From: Hymenoscyphus infarciens
Taxonomy: Eukaryota; Ascomycota; Leotiomycetes; Helotiales; Helotiaceae
Length of the DNA: 64,000 nucleotides
Direction of reading: 5' to 3'
NCBI GenBank assembly: GCA_001414345.1
Contig: LLCB01000030.1
Location: forward strand, 124,001-188,000
A program made the position numbers and the translations under genes. Shown piece by piece: positions 1 through 15,460 of this stretch; positions within the stretch are counted from its first letter, which is position 1; each line of letters opens with the position of its first letter. Under the pieces are notes generated by a model. That model made no database searches. It was not told the origin of the DNA and saw nothing but the letters and a program-made list of their open reading frames with translations.

Positions 1-3000
1 CTTTATATAATATTATAATAAAAGTAAATATTTCTTACTATAGATAAGATAGATAAGTTAAGATTAATATAGATATAGTATTAATTTAGATAGGATTTAC
101 ATCTATAGAATTAATATAAAGGATAGAATTAATATATATAGGATTAGTATATTTATAATATTATTTAGTACTTAGAAGATATAATTAAAAACTTTTATTC
201 TAAGATATTCTTTTAATTCTATACCTTAAAATCAATCTTAAACTTTTATAGAAAGCTACTTATATTACTACTAAATAGACTTAAGCGTTAGTTAAGCTAC
301 TTATAATAGATAAGCTATTATTAAATAACCTTATACTTTAATAGATAAGCTACTATAAAATAGGCTTAAGCGTTAGTTAAGCTACTTATAGTAGATAAGC
401 TACTAAAGACTAGATAACCTTTAAAGTTAAGTAAGCTAATAATTAATAAGTAACCTAATTCCTTAAATCTACTAGTACTTAGTAAACAACGAAATAATAT
501 TTTAGAATTACTTACTCTACCTCTTTAAATACTAGAAATACTCTTATTAAAATATTATATATATATTAAACTATATAATCTCTAAAAGAAAGAAAGGAAA
601 AAATAATAGCTTTATATATATTTAATTCTTACTAAGATACTAGATATTAAGCCTTATAATTAAGGATTTATATTAAAATATATATTTAATAATATAGGAT
701 TAGATTCTAGTAAGTTTAAGAACAACTTAGAAGTAGGTAAGGGCTAAGTCTTAGAGCCTAAGTTATCTAGGTTCTAATTTATATCGAAGTATATATATAA
801 TAAACAATTATATCTTAGAGCTAGTATAGTATAGGCTAGGTTAACTAAATATTTAGAAGATAACTTAAAGAACTAAATCTAGGAGAGTAAGTAAGTTAGA
901 AAGAGATTTATAGGATTTAAAGATAATAACCTAGAGTACTAAAAATCTAAGGTTATATAGATTAGAGAATTTAAAGAACTTAAGAATAAGAGTAAAACCT
1001 TAAAGAGTAAGGGATTAACTAGATCTTCTAAGGACTTAGAGATTAAGTAGTATACTAAGACTCTTTACTAGTCTCTAAAAAGTTACTAAATATCTTAATA
1101 TATCTCTTTAACTCTTTTTACTCTTAAGTTCCTATACTAATTAGTAATATTCCTCTAATAATTAGTTAATATCTTCTTCCTTAGATATACCTCTAAGTTC
1201 TTATACTAATTAGAGTCTAACTACTTATTTATTAATACCTCTTATTTAATAGTATTTCCCTCGCTCTTATACTTTATAAGCCTCTTTATTCTTAATAGCT
1301 AGCCTTTTATATAAATAAAATTATTAACTTTATTCTAATAAAAGTAAATAAAATCTAGATTAAGCTAAATAGTAACTATTAAGCTAACTTATAGTATTTT
1401 ATAAAGTACTATTAACTTATCTAAATTATTCTTCTATATCTTTTTAATAATATTCTTACTATATATATATTATAAGATTATATACTAGAGTAATAACTAT
1501 AGATAATCTTAGAGTTAGTATTACCTAATTCTTAAAGTTTATTTATTATCTAAGAAGGGAAAGAACTATCTTAGTCCTCTAAAAATAACTCGAATAAGAG
1601 AGAATACTTACTAGAATATAGTAGCGGCTTTTCTAGGCTATTTTAACCTAATAAAACTTATTAACTTTAAGAGTTTCTTTCTAGTACTTATATATTACAC
1701 CTTTCTATTTTATAAAATATTATATATATCTCTTTTTAAGTTCTATCTTATATATCTTTATATTCTTTTTAATTATAGATTTAAGAACTATATCTATAAA
1801 AGTACCTAGTATATAAACCTATATATATTATTTCTTTAGTATCTAAATTTATAGGATAATAGTAAGTAAGAGAAGAGTATATAGAGTATTTATTAAGAGA
1901 GAGGATTTAAAGACTTTTAAGAATATTTTATACTTAAGTAAAGCAATAGTACCTTAATTATAGTATTATTACTATTCTAGGTATAGGTAGTAGGTAAGTA
2001 GTAGGTTTAAATAAAGAACCGTTAGCTATATCTTAACTAATAAACAAAAACGTATCTCTATATTAATCTTATAGTAGATAAGCTATTATATTATAGTAAA
2101 TAAGCTAAGTAAGCTAATAGGTTTATAAAAGCTAGCTAATATATTAGCATTTTTAAGCCTTAAACTTATATAATAAGCGTCTCTATATTATAATACTCTC
2201 TATTAAATATCTCTAAAAACTCTTCTTCTAGTTAATCTTAGAAATATACATAGAATAGCTTATCTATTAGAGAGAGCTTACTATATTAGAAGAAAACTTA
2301 GTAATATAGAGAAGAACTTAACTCTACTAAAGTTAAAAAATAGCTAGTAAAATCTAAGTAAGTAAGCTAGTAAAATTATAAGTAAGCTAATAAAATTATA
2401 GAGTAAATTACTCTCTTATTATCTAGAAAACTAGATACTTAGTAGGTTTATATAAAGACTATTAAAAATCCTTTATTATACTATTTTAAGTTTAGAATAT
2501 ATATTCTTTTCCTTATATTACTAGAGAATTAAATCGCTTATTAAACTCTTAATATCTATATAAAGTATTATACTCTTTAATACTATTATCTTCTTTATAT
2601 CTAATACTAGAGATAACCTCTTTTAAGCTTACTTACTTATACCTATTACTCTATTAAAACCTTCTAATAGCTTTTAATAAATAATAGTATACATTTTCTT
2701 AACCTAAACTCTGTCTCTTAGTCTTAAACCTATATAAGGAGTAGGCCTAATTATAAGAGAATTTAAGTCTATTTACTTATAAGGCGACAGCGATTCCTCT
2801 CTCTATATATAGATTCCTTTACTTATATCTACTAATATAAGCCTTAGAATAGATTCGTTAGCTTAGTTTAAAAATATAAAATTACTTAATTTTATATATC
2901 TATTAAAGAGAGTAATACTAAGCCTAGTATTTTTAAGAACTTTATATATCCTTATCTCTCTCTTTATATATATAACTATAGTATATATTCGTGTTCTAAG

Positions 3001-5885
3001 TAGAGACTAGTCTCTAAAGTAGCTTATTATATTAATCCTAACATTTTTAAAGTTCTTTACTTACCTAAGTATTAGATATATTATAAGTAAAAGATAAAGA
3101 AACCTATAATTCTTATATATATATTTAATAAGGGCTTCTTCTTTTTAAATCTCCTCTTTTTAATCTCTTAATACTATATCTTATAAAGCTTAATATCGAG
3201 CTATTAGTTAAGTAGTAATAATAAGAGCTATATTTTAAATACTTTAAGAAAATACTTTTTAGTTTCTAAAGTAAGCTATAATTTCTCTTATTTAAATAAT
3301 AAGTTATATTTTAATACTTAAAATATTAATCCTTATTCTTTAATTATTTCTAGACTATCTTATTTCTTCTATATCCTAGAACCTTTTAAGTAATAAGATG
3401 TCTTATACTTCTTTATCTTTTAATAATATTACTATATACTTTAGTAATAAAGTAGAGTAATAGTAAAAGCAGAGACCTTAAGAGTACTATATATATATAG
3501 AAGAATATATTATATATTAATTATATTATGTTTTATAAAGTCTTATAGTTACTAGTAGAAAGTATTTAACAATTCGAGTATACGGTTTTTAGTTTCTAGT
3601 TATAATTTATTATTTTATAATTCGTTATCTTATAATTTATATACCTTATTATTAATAAATAAAAAAGACTCTATACTCGAAGCTTAGATATTACTTATAG
3701 TATAGAGAAGTAAGATAGCTAGCTTCTAATATTTATTTAGCTTATCTATATATTTAGCTACTTAGCTATCCTCTCTAGATAAGGTAGTAAATTAGAAGCC
3801 TGCTCTAAGAACCTAGTTAGAGAAATCTTAATTAAAGATACTAATATTAATTATAACTAGCTACTTATTATATAAGAGCTTAAAACTATACTAATTAAGC
3901 TGACTCGTTTTCTCTCTATACTAGTATACCTCTATTACTAAGAAAACATTAGACTAAATAGTCTTAGAAAAATATAAATAACTTTCTTAGAGAATATATA
4001 TATAAGAAGTAATTAATAAGAAAAGAGACGGTTTCTACTAATACTTATTAAGTAGCTATAGCTTATATTAGAGCGAGAAATAAGAAACGCTTATAATAAA
4101 CTAATAGTACTAGCTTACTTAAGATTTTACTAGCTTACTTAGTAATATAGCTTACTCTGTCTAGGTAAATTATATATTTATACTAGTTTAAGCTAGTAGT
4201 AGACGTATATTACTACTATTACTCTTATATATATTTTCCTCTAATATATATTTCCTTAGTTAGAGAGATATTCTTCTAATATCTTAAAAAAGTTAATTAT
4301 AGATAGTTAGTCTTATAAAGAGAATATTATAACTATAGAGATAATACTTAAGAAGAAAGTAGTTATATATTATAATATTAAAATAGACTTAGTATAATTT
4401 ATTAGTACGTTATATTTAGTAAGGAAGATAGATAAGAGCGAAATTTACTAAAGTTATAGCTAAAAAAAAGGAAACCTACTAGACCTCTTAAGAACTATAT
4501 ACTACTACTAAGTATATTAGTAGGCTATAGGACTATAATCTCTACTATTACTATATAACTTTATTAATATAAGAGTAGATATAGTAAAACTCCTATAACT
4601 ATTATATAAGAGAAGCTAGTAATAGAATTAGAAGTAAGTTAAAAAGTAAGCTAGTTAACCTTATACCTTTTTTAGTATATTAACTATTTATTACTCTTTA
4701 TAAGTAAGTAATTATAATAGAGCTAGACTTCTTATAGATTATTATTAGAATTTGTTATACGTTAAAGCTAGTAGTTATATTTAATAGACATAATAGTAAC
4801 CTAAAAGAGTCTAGGTAGCTACTAAAGCTATATTATATATAAATATATAGCTATACTAGATTAGAAATTATTAATATCTAATTCTAGAGCTTTCTTATAG
4901 AATTCTATTTTAGAGCTTACTTATCTATTTAGAGCTTATTTATAGATTAATACTTACTTAAGCTTATTTAGAAGAGGTTTCTCTTAGTTATAAAATAAGA
5001 ACTTATAATTAAGATACTTATAATTTTGTATATAGAAAACCATACCTCTCTATAGTAAAAGAAAAACTTATATTATTATAAAAGAATAACTTATAGAAGT
5101 TTTATATACTATCTTACTACTATTTCTATACTATTAACCTATTACTAGCCTACTATTCTACTACTCTTTTATTACTACTATTCTATTACTATATTTTCTT
5201 AACTATAGTAAGTTTTAGATTTTTACTTTAAGTTTAGGTAACTGCTTAAATAGTATTTATTAGATAATAGTAAGGAATGTTTATTAAAATTTTTAGATAT
5301 ATTTATAGTTATTAAAGTTAAAAGACTAGAGCTTAACTATCTAATATAAGGTAATATCTATTACTCTTTCTATAAAATAGACTTATAAAGTACCTACTTT
5401 AGTACTTATAGTTATAGAAAAGATAAAGCTCTCCTTATTAACTATATACTCTCTATTTACTTATTCGTTGTTAATATTTACTAATTTCTTAAGCTTAGTA
5501 TTTAATATCTACTACTTTTAATAAAGCTAGAACCCTCTATTTTAAGCTTAATATTATACGTCTTCTACTAATTGCCTCTCTTTCTAGAGAAAAGAGATAA
5601 TAAAAGTTAAGTAATAGACTATATAAAATAGATCTTTAATACTTTAAAGTTTAAAGTATCTTTTAATCTTCTCTCTTTTCTTATAAGTAAAAGCCTTTAT
5701 TTTAAAACCTTAAAGACTAATAAGCTATAAAGGTATTATAAAAGTATTACCTAGAAGTCTTAAAAGCTAATAATCGATTTAGAATTTAATAAGAACTTTA
5801 GAGTTAAATTAGATATTAAGTTATTTAAAAGAAGTAATAGTAATAGCTTTATCTAATAAAATATCTAATAAATCCTCGTTTCTAC

Positions 5886-6105
5886 TACTATTTAATATAT
5901 CGAAGTTTCTATCTTATAGAGTAATATTTAATATATCTATATTTTTATCTTATAAAGTAATATTTAATATACTAGCGTTTTTGTTCTATAGAGTAACATT
6001 TAATATATCTATATTTCTATTTTATAGAGTAATATTTAATATACTAGCATTTCTAACGTTTATATCTTAAAGTATAATATTTAATATACTAGCGTTTCTA
6101 TTTAA
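5886..6105. repeat. decayed tandem repeat, about 35-bp period
   Basis: The word ATTTAATATA recurs at about 5926, 5961, 5996 and 6031 and again near 6079. Between the copies lie variants of TCTATATTT or CTAGCGTTT followed by a TTATAGAGTAA-like word. The period is 35 bp, so this array, unlike several neighbours, is not a multiple of three. Confidence 0.7.
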
Positions 6106-7859
6106 TAAAGTAAAATTCCTCTAAGACCTCTTTACGTTTATAGACACTCTCTTTACCTTATATAATTCCTAATAAGCGTTATTATTATTATATAGAATAT
6201 ATATTTTACCTTTTATTAAACCCTTTCTAATTATTATAATAAGTATATAATTAGATATATATAGATTTATAAGACTCTTAATAAGTTAGATACTTTTAAG
6301 TTTTATTATCTTATTAATTTTAAACCTAGTAGCTAATTTATAAATACTAAGAACTATCTTATTAAATTCTATATACTATTTTAGATTAGTATATAGAGTA
6401 GAACGTAAAATACGCCGGTTTATAAGCTCTTATTTAAGTATCTTACTACTATAAGAGTATTATATAGAAGCACTCTATCTTAATAAACCCTTTATACTTT
6501 CGTCTATTATACTTATATTAGAATACTACTTATCTTTTAAAAGTTTTTAATACTTAAGATAATCTAGAGAAGGCGTAGAAGAAGTATTAATATAAGTAGA
6601 AGTATTATATATCTTTACTAGTTAAGAATAAATAGTATTCTTATTATCTTTTAATATATTAGTATTAGTACTTTAAAAAGAAGTATATATATATTAGATT
6701 TAGCTAAGACGACTTAGAAAGTAATACTAGTAGATGTAAAGTATTAGAGTTAACGCTTTTCTAGTTATAGAGAATAAATAAAGGTATAAAGAGATACTTC
6801 TATTCTTTTAACTTAAGATACTCTTAGTTATTTAAGTCTTAGGAATATACCTTATCTTTCTACTTTATAAACGTTTAATAAGCTACTAGGGCTAGAGAGA
6901 GAGAAGAATAGAAGAGATATATAATAGGCTTATTAAGTCTTATACTATAAGAAGTAGAGGAAGGACGTTGAACTAGAAATAGAGGTAGAGCTATCTATTT
7001 ATTAGATATTAAATAATAAGCGTCTATTACTTAAAGACTAGGTAATAAACCTACTCTTATTCTCTTCTAGCCTATTATTAAGCGTTTAAAAGCTATTATT
7101 TAAGTATTAATATATAGCTAGCTAAGGTGATATTATAGAGCTAACTAAGAGGTTAGATTATAACTATTCTATAGTTTATCGCTTAGTATAGCTTATATAC
7201 TATAGCTACTAGATAAGGTAGGATAATAGTTATTCTATAGGTTACTTAAGCGTATAGGTATACTCGTAGGCTACTAGTAAGCTATCTATTATAGATAAGC
7301 TATATCTAAGAGATATAAGTATATAATAAGTAAATAAAAACAGTTATTAAGAGCTAGGCTACCTAGCTTATCTATAGAAGAATTAGATTACTTAAATATT
7401 ATTACTTAAATAAAAGATAGCTTATTTATAGAGAATTAGCTTACTTAGAATAAAGGATTTAGCTAACTAGTAAAGAGTATTTTACGTAATAATTATAGGC
7501 TAGTTATATAACACTCTAAGCTACTAAAAAGCACTCTACTAGGGATTTAGTTATAAATAACATATATACTATCTATACTATAATAGTTAAAGATATATAC
7601 TTTAGAAACCCTACCTCTTAAGGTGCTTACTTCTTAATTAGGAATAGTTTTTCTCTAAAAGAGATAACCCCTTCTCTACTTCTCTATTATAAGTAATTAT
7701 AGCCTTTAATAGATTACTTATTATCTCTAAGTCCTTTTATAATAGTAACTTTATAGTTTAAGTAAATATAGTGTCTTACTACTAAGTCTCCTTCTTTAGA
7801 CCCTCTATTAGATTCTTAGCGTTCTACCTAGTCTCTACTATCTTTTAGGTCTACTATAG

Positions 7860-8175
7860 CTACTTTACTAACTTTGTATTATTATAATTAAATATAGTGT
7901 TCTACTAAATATACTCCTCCTTTAAATCCTTAGTCTATTACTACTTTATTATTATATTATTATAACTAAACGTAGTATTCTACTAAATATACTCCTTCTT
8001 TAAATCCTTAGTCTACTACTACTTTACTATTATATTATTATAACTAAACATAGTATTCTATTAAATACACTTCTTTTTTAAATCCTTAGTCTACTACTAC
8101 TTTACTATTATATTATTATAAATAAATATAGTATTCTACTAAATACTCTCCTCCTTTAAGCTCTTAGTTTACTAT
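7860..8175. repeat. decayed tandem repeat, 78-bp period
   Basis: Four units share words such as TAAATCCTTAGTCTA and AGTATTCTACTAAATA. The word TAAATCC starts at 7923, 8001 and 8079, and the related TAAGCTC at 8157, giving an exact 78-bp spacing. A period of 78 equals 26 codons, so the array could be the relic of a repetitive coding region. Confidence 0.8.
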
Positions 8176-9707
8176 AGCTACTTTAAAATAAATAAATAAC
8201 CTTAAGAGATTATAGCCTTTTACTACTTCTATACTAACCTCTAATACCTATTTTATATAGTCTTTATATATTCTTAATAAGTTTAAGTCTCTACTATTAA
8301 AACCTTACTCTATAAAGTAAATAAATAACCTTAATAGACTATACTCTAGTATTTATACGCCTACTTTAAATCCTTATTTTAAGTAGTCTCTATTATATCT
8401 TAATTATTTAAAACCTTAAATAGAGTTATTAGATCTCTCTAATCTCTCTCTTATATAAATCTTTTCTAATAAAGAGTTATCTTATTTAATAAAGTTTATA
8501 AAAATAGACTTTATAAAGTTATCTTAGTATTTAGATATATATAGATCTTAACCTATTCTTATATCTTATAAGAATAAACCTAGAGCTTAAGAGTAAATTA
8601 TTATAAAGAAGTTAGATATTATTAAAAGGAAGGCTTAAAACTTTAAAGATATTAAGAAATATCTTAATAAGTATTATATCTTTAATATAATAGTAATATA
8701 GGACTTTATACTAAATAAGTATTATTTTAGAGATAAGTTTAAGTTACTTTATTTATAGTAAGTTACTTAAGTACTTCTTAAGAATCTTACTTTTATAAAG
8801 GATAAACTATATACTTACTATTTTAAAGGTTATTAAATAGAAAGCTAGAAAGAGAACTACCTATTTAATTCCTTACTTTAAAATAGCTAGAAGAACCTTT
8901 TACTATTCTTACCTAGTAAGCTAGAAGACGCTTCTTAGATATAAAAGTAGAATAAAGTCTAGTATATACTTAAATCTTCTTTACTTCTTTCTAATAAAAA
9001 AATCGTTTTATATAAGAAAGATCTAAAAGACTTACTATATAGACTTATTATATATAGTTCTCTTAGTATCTAGACTACTTAAAATAAGTAGTTTTATTAT
9101 AACTAGACTCGACTTATATTTAATAAGAACAATATTAAGCTTATAGTTTATATTATATCTAAACTAGATATTAGTATTAGTTTCTATTACTATATTTTTA
9201 ATTTAGTAGAGTTAAAGACTATTAATACTAAATTCTAGAAACGATTTATTAACCTTATTATAAAACTATTCTTTATATTTTATATTATTAAAGGTAAAGG
9301 TAAAAAATTACTTATAAAAGCGATAATTTAAGTAAGATAGAATTATTACTATATTATAAAGGCTTTAGACTGCTTTTTTTATAGTTAATTTAAACTCTTA
9401 GCTTAGTTTAAAGAAGGTAAGCTTAATAGAGCTATCTAAGTTTATTCTATCTACTTTAATAAAACTATTACTTAAGTCTTTATACATTTCTACGTTACTA
9501 TTATATATAAAGAAGAGCTTATTTAGGTATACTATATATATTCTATCTCTATATTTAGTATATTAGACCTTAGATTACTTAAGAACTATATACATAAAGT
9601 ATACGTTAATATTATAATATAAGGCTTAAAGGTTTTTCTTTCTAAGGTTTATATATAAATTATAAAAATTATATAAATTAATATAGCCTACTAGAAAGCA
9701 GCTAATA

Positions 9708-9812
9708 AAGCTACTATTAACGAAGCTACTATTAACAAAGCTGCTATTAACTAAGCTACTATTAACTAAGCTACTATTAACTAAGCTACTATTAACAAAG
9801 CTACTATTAATA
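9708..9812. repeat. 15-bp tandem repeat, 7 units
   Basis: Seven consecutive 15-bp units of the form AAGCTACTATTAACT are seen. They differ mainly at the last one or two bases, and one unit has GCTG for GCTA. The unit equals five codons. The array sits in RIP-mutated DNA and is followed by further shorter GCTACTATTAATA-like copies. Confidence 0.85.
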
Positions 9813-10759
9813 GTAAAGTTACTATTAATAGAGAAGCTAGAGAAGCTACTACTAATAGGGATTTAGATAAAGTAGTAATAAAAACTAGAGTAGGAAAGCG
9901 TAAAGTAGAGAGTAGTAATAATGAAGTAGCTAAGAGAGGGAAATTTAGATTAAACTACTTAGCTAGCTTATAAAGAGAAAAATCTAATATCTAAGAAAGG
10001 CGGTTCTAAGCTTTAAGAAAGCTTATACTACTAGAGGAAAACGTTTATAATATTTTATAATTTATAGTAATAATAATAAGATAATATTAGGTTTTATAAC
10101 ATTTATAAGTATTTAATTAAAGTATATAAATATAAAATTAACTCTTAAAAGCTATAAAGTTTTCTTAGAATACTTAGTTTATTTAAAATAAAATAGTTAT
10201 TAAAGAAAGAAGCTTAGAGTTAATATTAAGTAAACGTTAGTAGATAAGCTAATTATTTAGAGATAAGCTAATCTTAAATATTAGATAAGCTACTTATAGT
10301 AGATAAGCTAGTAATATTTATTAGTTAAAGATGTTAATACTACGATATTAGTTTTAAGAGAAATTAAGCCTACTCTAATAAAGACTAATATTAAGATAGG
10401 TTTTTAGCTTCTATAAAACTAGTAGATATTAAAGAGAGCTATATATATTAAATTTGCTTACTCTATAATTTTATTAGCTTACTTGTGATTTTACTAGCTT
10501 ACTCTATAATTTTATTAGCTTACTTATAACTTCGCTAGTTTACTTATCTATATATTTATACTTTTATTTAGTATTTATCTCTTTTCTCTAATTCTTTTAT
10601 TTAATTTATTATACTATTTATTATTCTACTCTATTCTAAGTATATTATTTCTTATATATATATATAATTATTTATTCTTATCCTTTTAATAATAAGTCTA
10701 TAGATAAATTGAAATTTAGTTTCTAAGAATTTTATTATTTATTTACTTTTTATTTCTAG

Positions 10760-10895
10760 TAAAATCTAAGTAAGGTAATAAATTTATAAGTAAGCTAGTA
10801 AAATCTAAGTAAGCTAATAAAATTTATAAGTAAGCTAGTAAAATCTAAATAAGCTAATAAAATTTATAAGTAAGCTAGTAAAATCTAAGTAAGCT
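10760..10895. repeat. 40-bp tandem repeat
   Basis: The word TAAGCTAGTA ends at 10800, 10840 and 10880, so the period is exactly 40 bp. Each unit has two near-identical halves built on TAAGCTARTAAAAT. It belongs to the dispersed TAAGCTA word family found throughout the block. Confidence 0.8.
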
Positions 10896-11284
10896 TATAA
10901 ATTATTAAGAAAATTATTATATTTATAATCTATAATATACTAAGTAGAGAGAAAAAAGAGAATTATTTATTTACTAAAAAGGAAATAAATAATCTTTAAA
11001 AAGATATAAATAAAGATTAATCTATAAGCTAGCTTTTAGTAGAGAAAAAAGAATTATTTACCTACTAGCTCTTAGTATAATTATTTACTTATTATTTCTT
11101 AGTATAGAAAAATATATTATTTACTTACTAGCTCTTAATAGAGGAAAAAGAATTATATATATACTAATCTAAGTTAAAGAATTCTAGATTAAGGTTCTTA
11201 GTAAATTTTTAGAGTATATCTATATTTAATAGTTTATTTATTAATATTATAAGTAATTATAAGAGTATAGGACTACTCTTAATA

Positions 11285-11545
11285 TCACCTTAGGCTAGTA
11301 GAAGAATTAAATAAGCTAGTAGTATTAGAGGACTCTTACTTAGACTACTTTTAGTTTAACTTTAAGCTAGTAGAATTAAATAAGCTAATAGTATTAGAGA
11401 ACTCTTACTTAGACTACTCTTAATATTACCCTACTCTAGTAGAAGAATTAAATAAGCTAGTAATATTAGAGAACTCTTACTTAGACTACTCTTAATATTA
11501 CTCTACCTTAGTAGAAGAATTAAATAAGTTAGTAGTATTAGTAAA
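11285..11545. repeat. decayed tandem repeat, 69/72-bp units
   Basis: The word CTCTTACTTAGACTAC starts at 11333, 11402 and 11474, giving spacings of 69 and 72 bp. Each unit also has GTAGAAGAATTAAATAAGCT or a shortened form. Both spacings are multiples of three, as expected if the array derived from a repeated coding segment with one-codon indels. Confidence 0.75.
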
Positions 11546-13911
11546 CTATTAAGTAGTACTAGTATTTATAGTAATAGTTTTCCTAGTTTTAACTAACTTA
11601 TATCCTTATCTTATATTAGTTTTAACTATCTTTATATAAAGGATTCTTATATAATCTAACCTTCTACCTTTATAAATACCTACTCTTACTTTAAAACTTT
11701 ACTCTTTACTTAGATAAAGTTATTAACCTTATTATAATATAGAGTAATAAAATCGTAGTAGAGTTCTAGATTAGTAGTCTTCTTAATTTATAATAACTTA
11801 TATAATCTTTCTATCTTTTTAAGTTGTTTTTTCTACTCTTTTTTAAGTAGATTATATTACTATATATAAGATATAATATATTACTAAACTCTTAGTAGAA
11901 GTCGAAATCGAGACTAGTAATCTATTTCTATTTAGAAGATACTATTAACTTTAAGTAATTATTATTAAAGTAAAGCTAAAGCCTTATTATATTCTATAGA
12001 ACCCCGGCTATATTATAATTCGATTTCTCGTCGCTTCTCTATATACTATACTACTACTCTCTTAGAAAAAGTTAAGTTAGTATATATAATATAAGGTATA
12101 GATTTATATTAATATAAAGGACTTAATAATACTATTATTAAGTAATCTATAAGCTACCTAGAGAAGTTAATAAATTTAGTATAACCTTGTTTTTTTATAA
12201 ACATATACTAAGCTCGACTCTATCTCTATTATAAGAGGTACTAGTAATAAGGTATATATAATAAGCTATACTATAGGCGTTTCTCTATAAAGAGTTAGTA
12301 ATAGATAGTTCTATTATAATTATTATTATTATAATTTATACTAGGAAACCTAGCCTCTACTATTTATGTTACTAGATACTTAGTAGCTTACTTATACTCT
12401 TATTAGATCTACTACTTCTACTTTTCCTCTAAGTCTCTTATAAGTTATTAGACTATATCTAGGTAATCCTCTATTAAATTACCTTATAGATTAATATAAA
12501 GTTTTACTTAGTATAGATAAAAAAAGAGTTATAGTATAATTTATACCTAGGCTAAAATTATAAAGTACTAATATAAGTATACTAATTATAAATAGATATA
12601 TAAGAGGTTAGTTTACTTAATTATTAAATATTAATAGTTTTTATTTCTTATATATTATGTTATATATATTAGTATATCTTAAAATAGAAAGTAATAGTAC
12701 TACTTATTTTATCTTAAGTAAGCTACTAAAAATTATAAATAAGCTATAAAGGTTAGGTAAGCTAGTAAAATAATCCTTTCTAGTATAAAATAATTGTATA
12801 TTATAATAGAGCTTCCTTAGTAGGAATTACTATTAATAGCACCTTTCTTATAAGTATTACTATAATTACTAATAAACCTCTTATCTGCTTAATATTAGAT
12901 TTTATAAGCGTAGTTACTTAGAGGATTTAATAGGAATAGCTAGTTAGTTAACGCTATTATTACTATACTTCTATAAATAGGTTAATACTATTTAGGAATA
13001 AATATTACTTTATAGCTTAATAATAGTTTTAAGAAAGAGGAAAGTTTTATTTACTCTTAGTTAGGTTACTTTACTTAGTAAATTATATGATTAGAAATAA
13101 TATAAGTAAGCTACTAGACTTTATAAGTAAGCTACTAAAAGTATAAGTAAGCTACTAAAGCTATTAAAAGCTGAGTAGTAGGCTAGAAGTTTATAGTAGA
13201 CTCTCGAGGACGTGTCCTTATCTAATAGTATATAAAGACTATAGTTTGCTATTATATAATATAATACTATATAGTATACTACTAAGATCCTCCTTCTATT
13301 AGGTCTCTTCTAAGGTTAACTTGATAATAATAATACTAAAATTAGGTTAGATAGATAAAATAGAGTTTAAGATTTAGCCTAAAATAGTTATATCTAATAT
13401 TTAATAAGTAGCTACTTGTCTAGAATTCTTAATAGATTAGTATTAGGTATTTTATAATATAAGATATCTACTTTTTAAATCTATAAGTAGATAACTAATT
13501 ACTTATATAATATATCTAATATTAAATTAAGCTATCTAATTAACTACCTCTATATACCTCTACTAGTTCTTACTCGATTCTAGCCCTCTAAGCCGGTTAT
13601 AATTCTAATCTTAAACACTGTTTAGCTGCTTAGCTACTCTTTTTAACTATCTTAGTATTTTATAATACTTTTAAACGTCTTTTATAAAAGCGTTATTAAG
13701 GCTAGTAAGAATTTTAAATATAAAGGCTTAAGTAGAGAGACTTTACTAGATTAGGCTTAGGTTTAGGCTTAAGCCTAAGTAGATTAAGAGGGTTAGATTA
13801 AAATTAGAATATATATTTAAAGATTTTTTTTTAATATCTTAGTATATTATACTATTATAGTACTAGTAACCTCTAAGTTAATCTTAGCCTAGGTATAAGT
13901 AGCGAGAAATA

Positions 13912-14461
13912 TAGCTTACTTATAATTTTAGTAGCTTATTTATATATTTTAGTAGTTTATCTATAACTTTTCGTAGCTTACTCGCGTAGCTTACTTATAT
14001 ATTTTAGTAACTTCTAGTGGCTTATTATAGCTTTTAGTAGCTTACTTATAACTTTTCGTAGCTTACTTATAACTTTTAGTAGCTTACTTATAACTTTTTA
14101 TAACTTATCTATAACTTTTCGTAGCTTACTTATAACTTTTAGTAGCTTACTTATAACTTTTAGTAGCTTACTTATAGCTTTTAGTGACTTCTAGTAGTTT
14201 ATCGTAGCTTCTAGTAGCTTATTATAGCTTTTAGTAGCTTACTTATAACTTTTCGTAGCTTACTTATAACTTTTAGTAGCTTACTTATAACTTTTAGTAG
14301 CTTACTTATAACTTTTAGTAGCTTACTTATAACTTTTCGTAGCTTACTTATAACTTTTAGTAGCTTACTCGTAGCTTTTAATAACTTCTAGTAGCTTATC
14401 GTAGCTTTTAGTAGCTTATCTATAACTTTTCGTAGCTTATTATAGCTTTTAGTAGCTTACT
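13912..14461. repeat. 21-bp minisatellite, about 26 copies
   Basis: About 550 bp consist of the unit AGCTTACTTATAACTTTTAGT. Variants have CG for AG (TTTTCGTAGC), and some units are shortened where TTATAGCTTTTAGT replaces the full form. The period of 21 bp equals seven codons. It is the largest array in the window, and the same word is scattered elsewhere in the AT-rich block in both orientations. Confidence 0.9.
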
Positions 14462-15460
14462 AAGAGGAAGTTAATAATATTTAACTAAATAAAGGCTAGA
14501 AAGATTAATTAAGAAGATAGTAATAAAGATAACTATCTAATAATATATTTATATCTTTTAACTTTATATTTTATATTCTTATCTTTAATACTCTTATCTT
14601 TTAGTTTAGCCTCTAAGCTATTATTAAAAATATCTCTTTACTTACTCCTCTTAAATATTATAGTTAAATATTCCTCTACTAGTATCTCCTAGTATAGTCT
14701 CTTAAATATAGGATTAATTAAAATCTTAATATTATTAACCTTCTTTTAGACTTCTATTTACTTTTATTCTTTAGTAATACTATTATCTTAGTATAAAGAT
14801 ATAGATATTTAAGGAGAATATCTCTTCCTAAATCGATAACGTTTTAGGTCTAGGTAAGTACTTTATACTATCTTTGTCTTAATACTCTTTTAAATCTGTT
14901 TCTAACTTTTACTTTTAAAACTTCTTATTAGATTAGAGAACCTTAAGTTATATAAAAATTCGTTAAAGATAACTAGTACTCGATTTAAGCTAAATCCCCT
15001 CTTAACTTATACTTACTATATTTTTATAACTTAATATAGAGTAAAATCTACCTTTTATTTATATATTATTAAGAGAAGGTATATACTATTAAGTATATAT
15101 AACTCTATAACTAGTAGATAACCGAGCACGGTTTCTATAGTATCTTATTTCTAACCTATATAAGTAGCTCTTATATAGATTAGGATAGAAGTCTTATAGA
15201 ATCTAAATTAAGTACTAAAGACCTAGAAATCTTATTCTTTTTCTTTATAAAGTATTTTAGTTAAAAGTAATAAAACTCTAGTCTAATCTAGTAAGCTTTA
15301 ACTAATCTATCTACTAAAATAATTAGAATAATTATAGAAGAAGAAGTAAAGATATTATTATAAGTTCTAACTTATTCTATACTAAATTTATCTATTAAGT
15401 ATCTAAGTAGATAGAGATAAAAGCTTAAAGCCTAAGATAAATCCTAACTAATAAAAGTAT

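Noticed and set aside
13912..14461. CRISPR-like array
   Set aside because: The units are tandem with no unique spacers, in a eukaryotic genome; it is a minisatellite.
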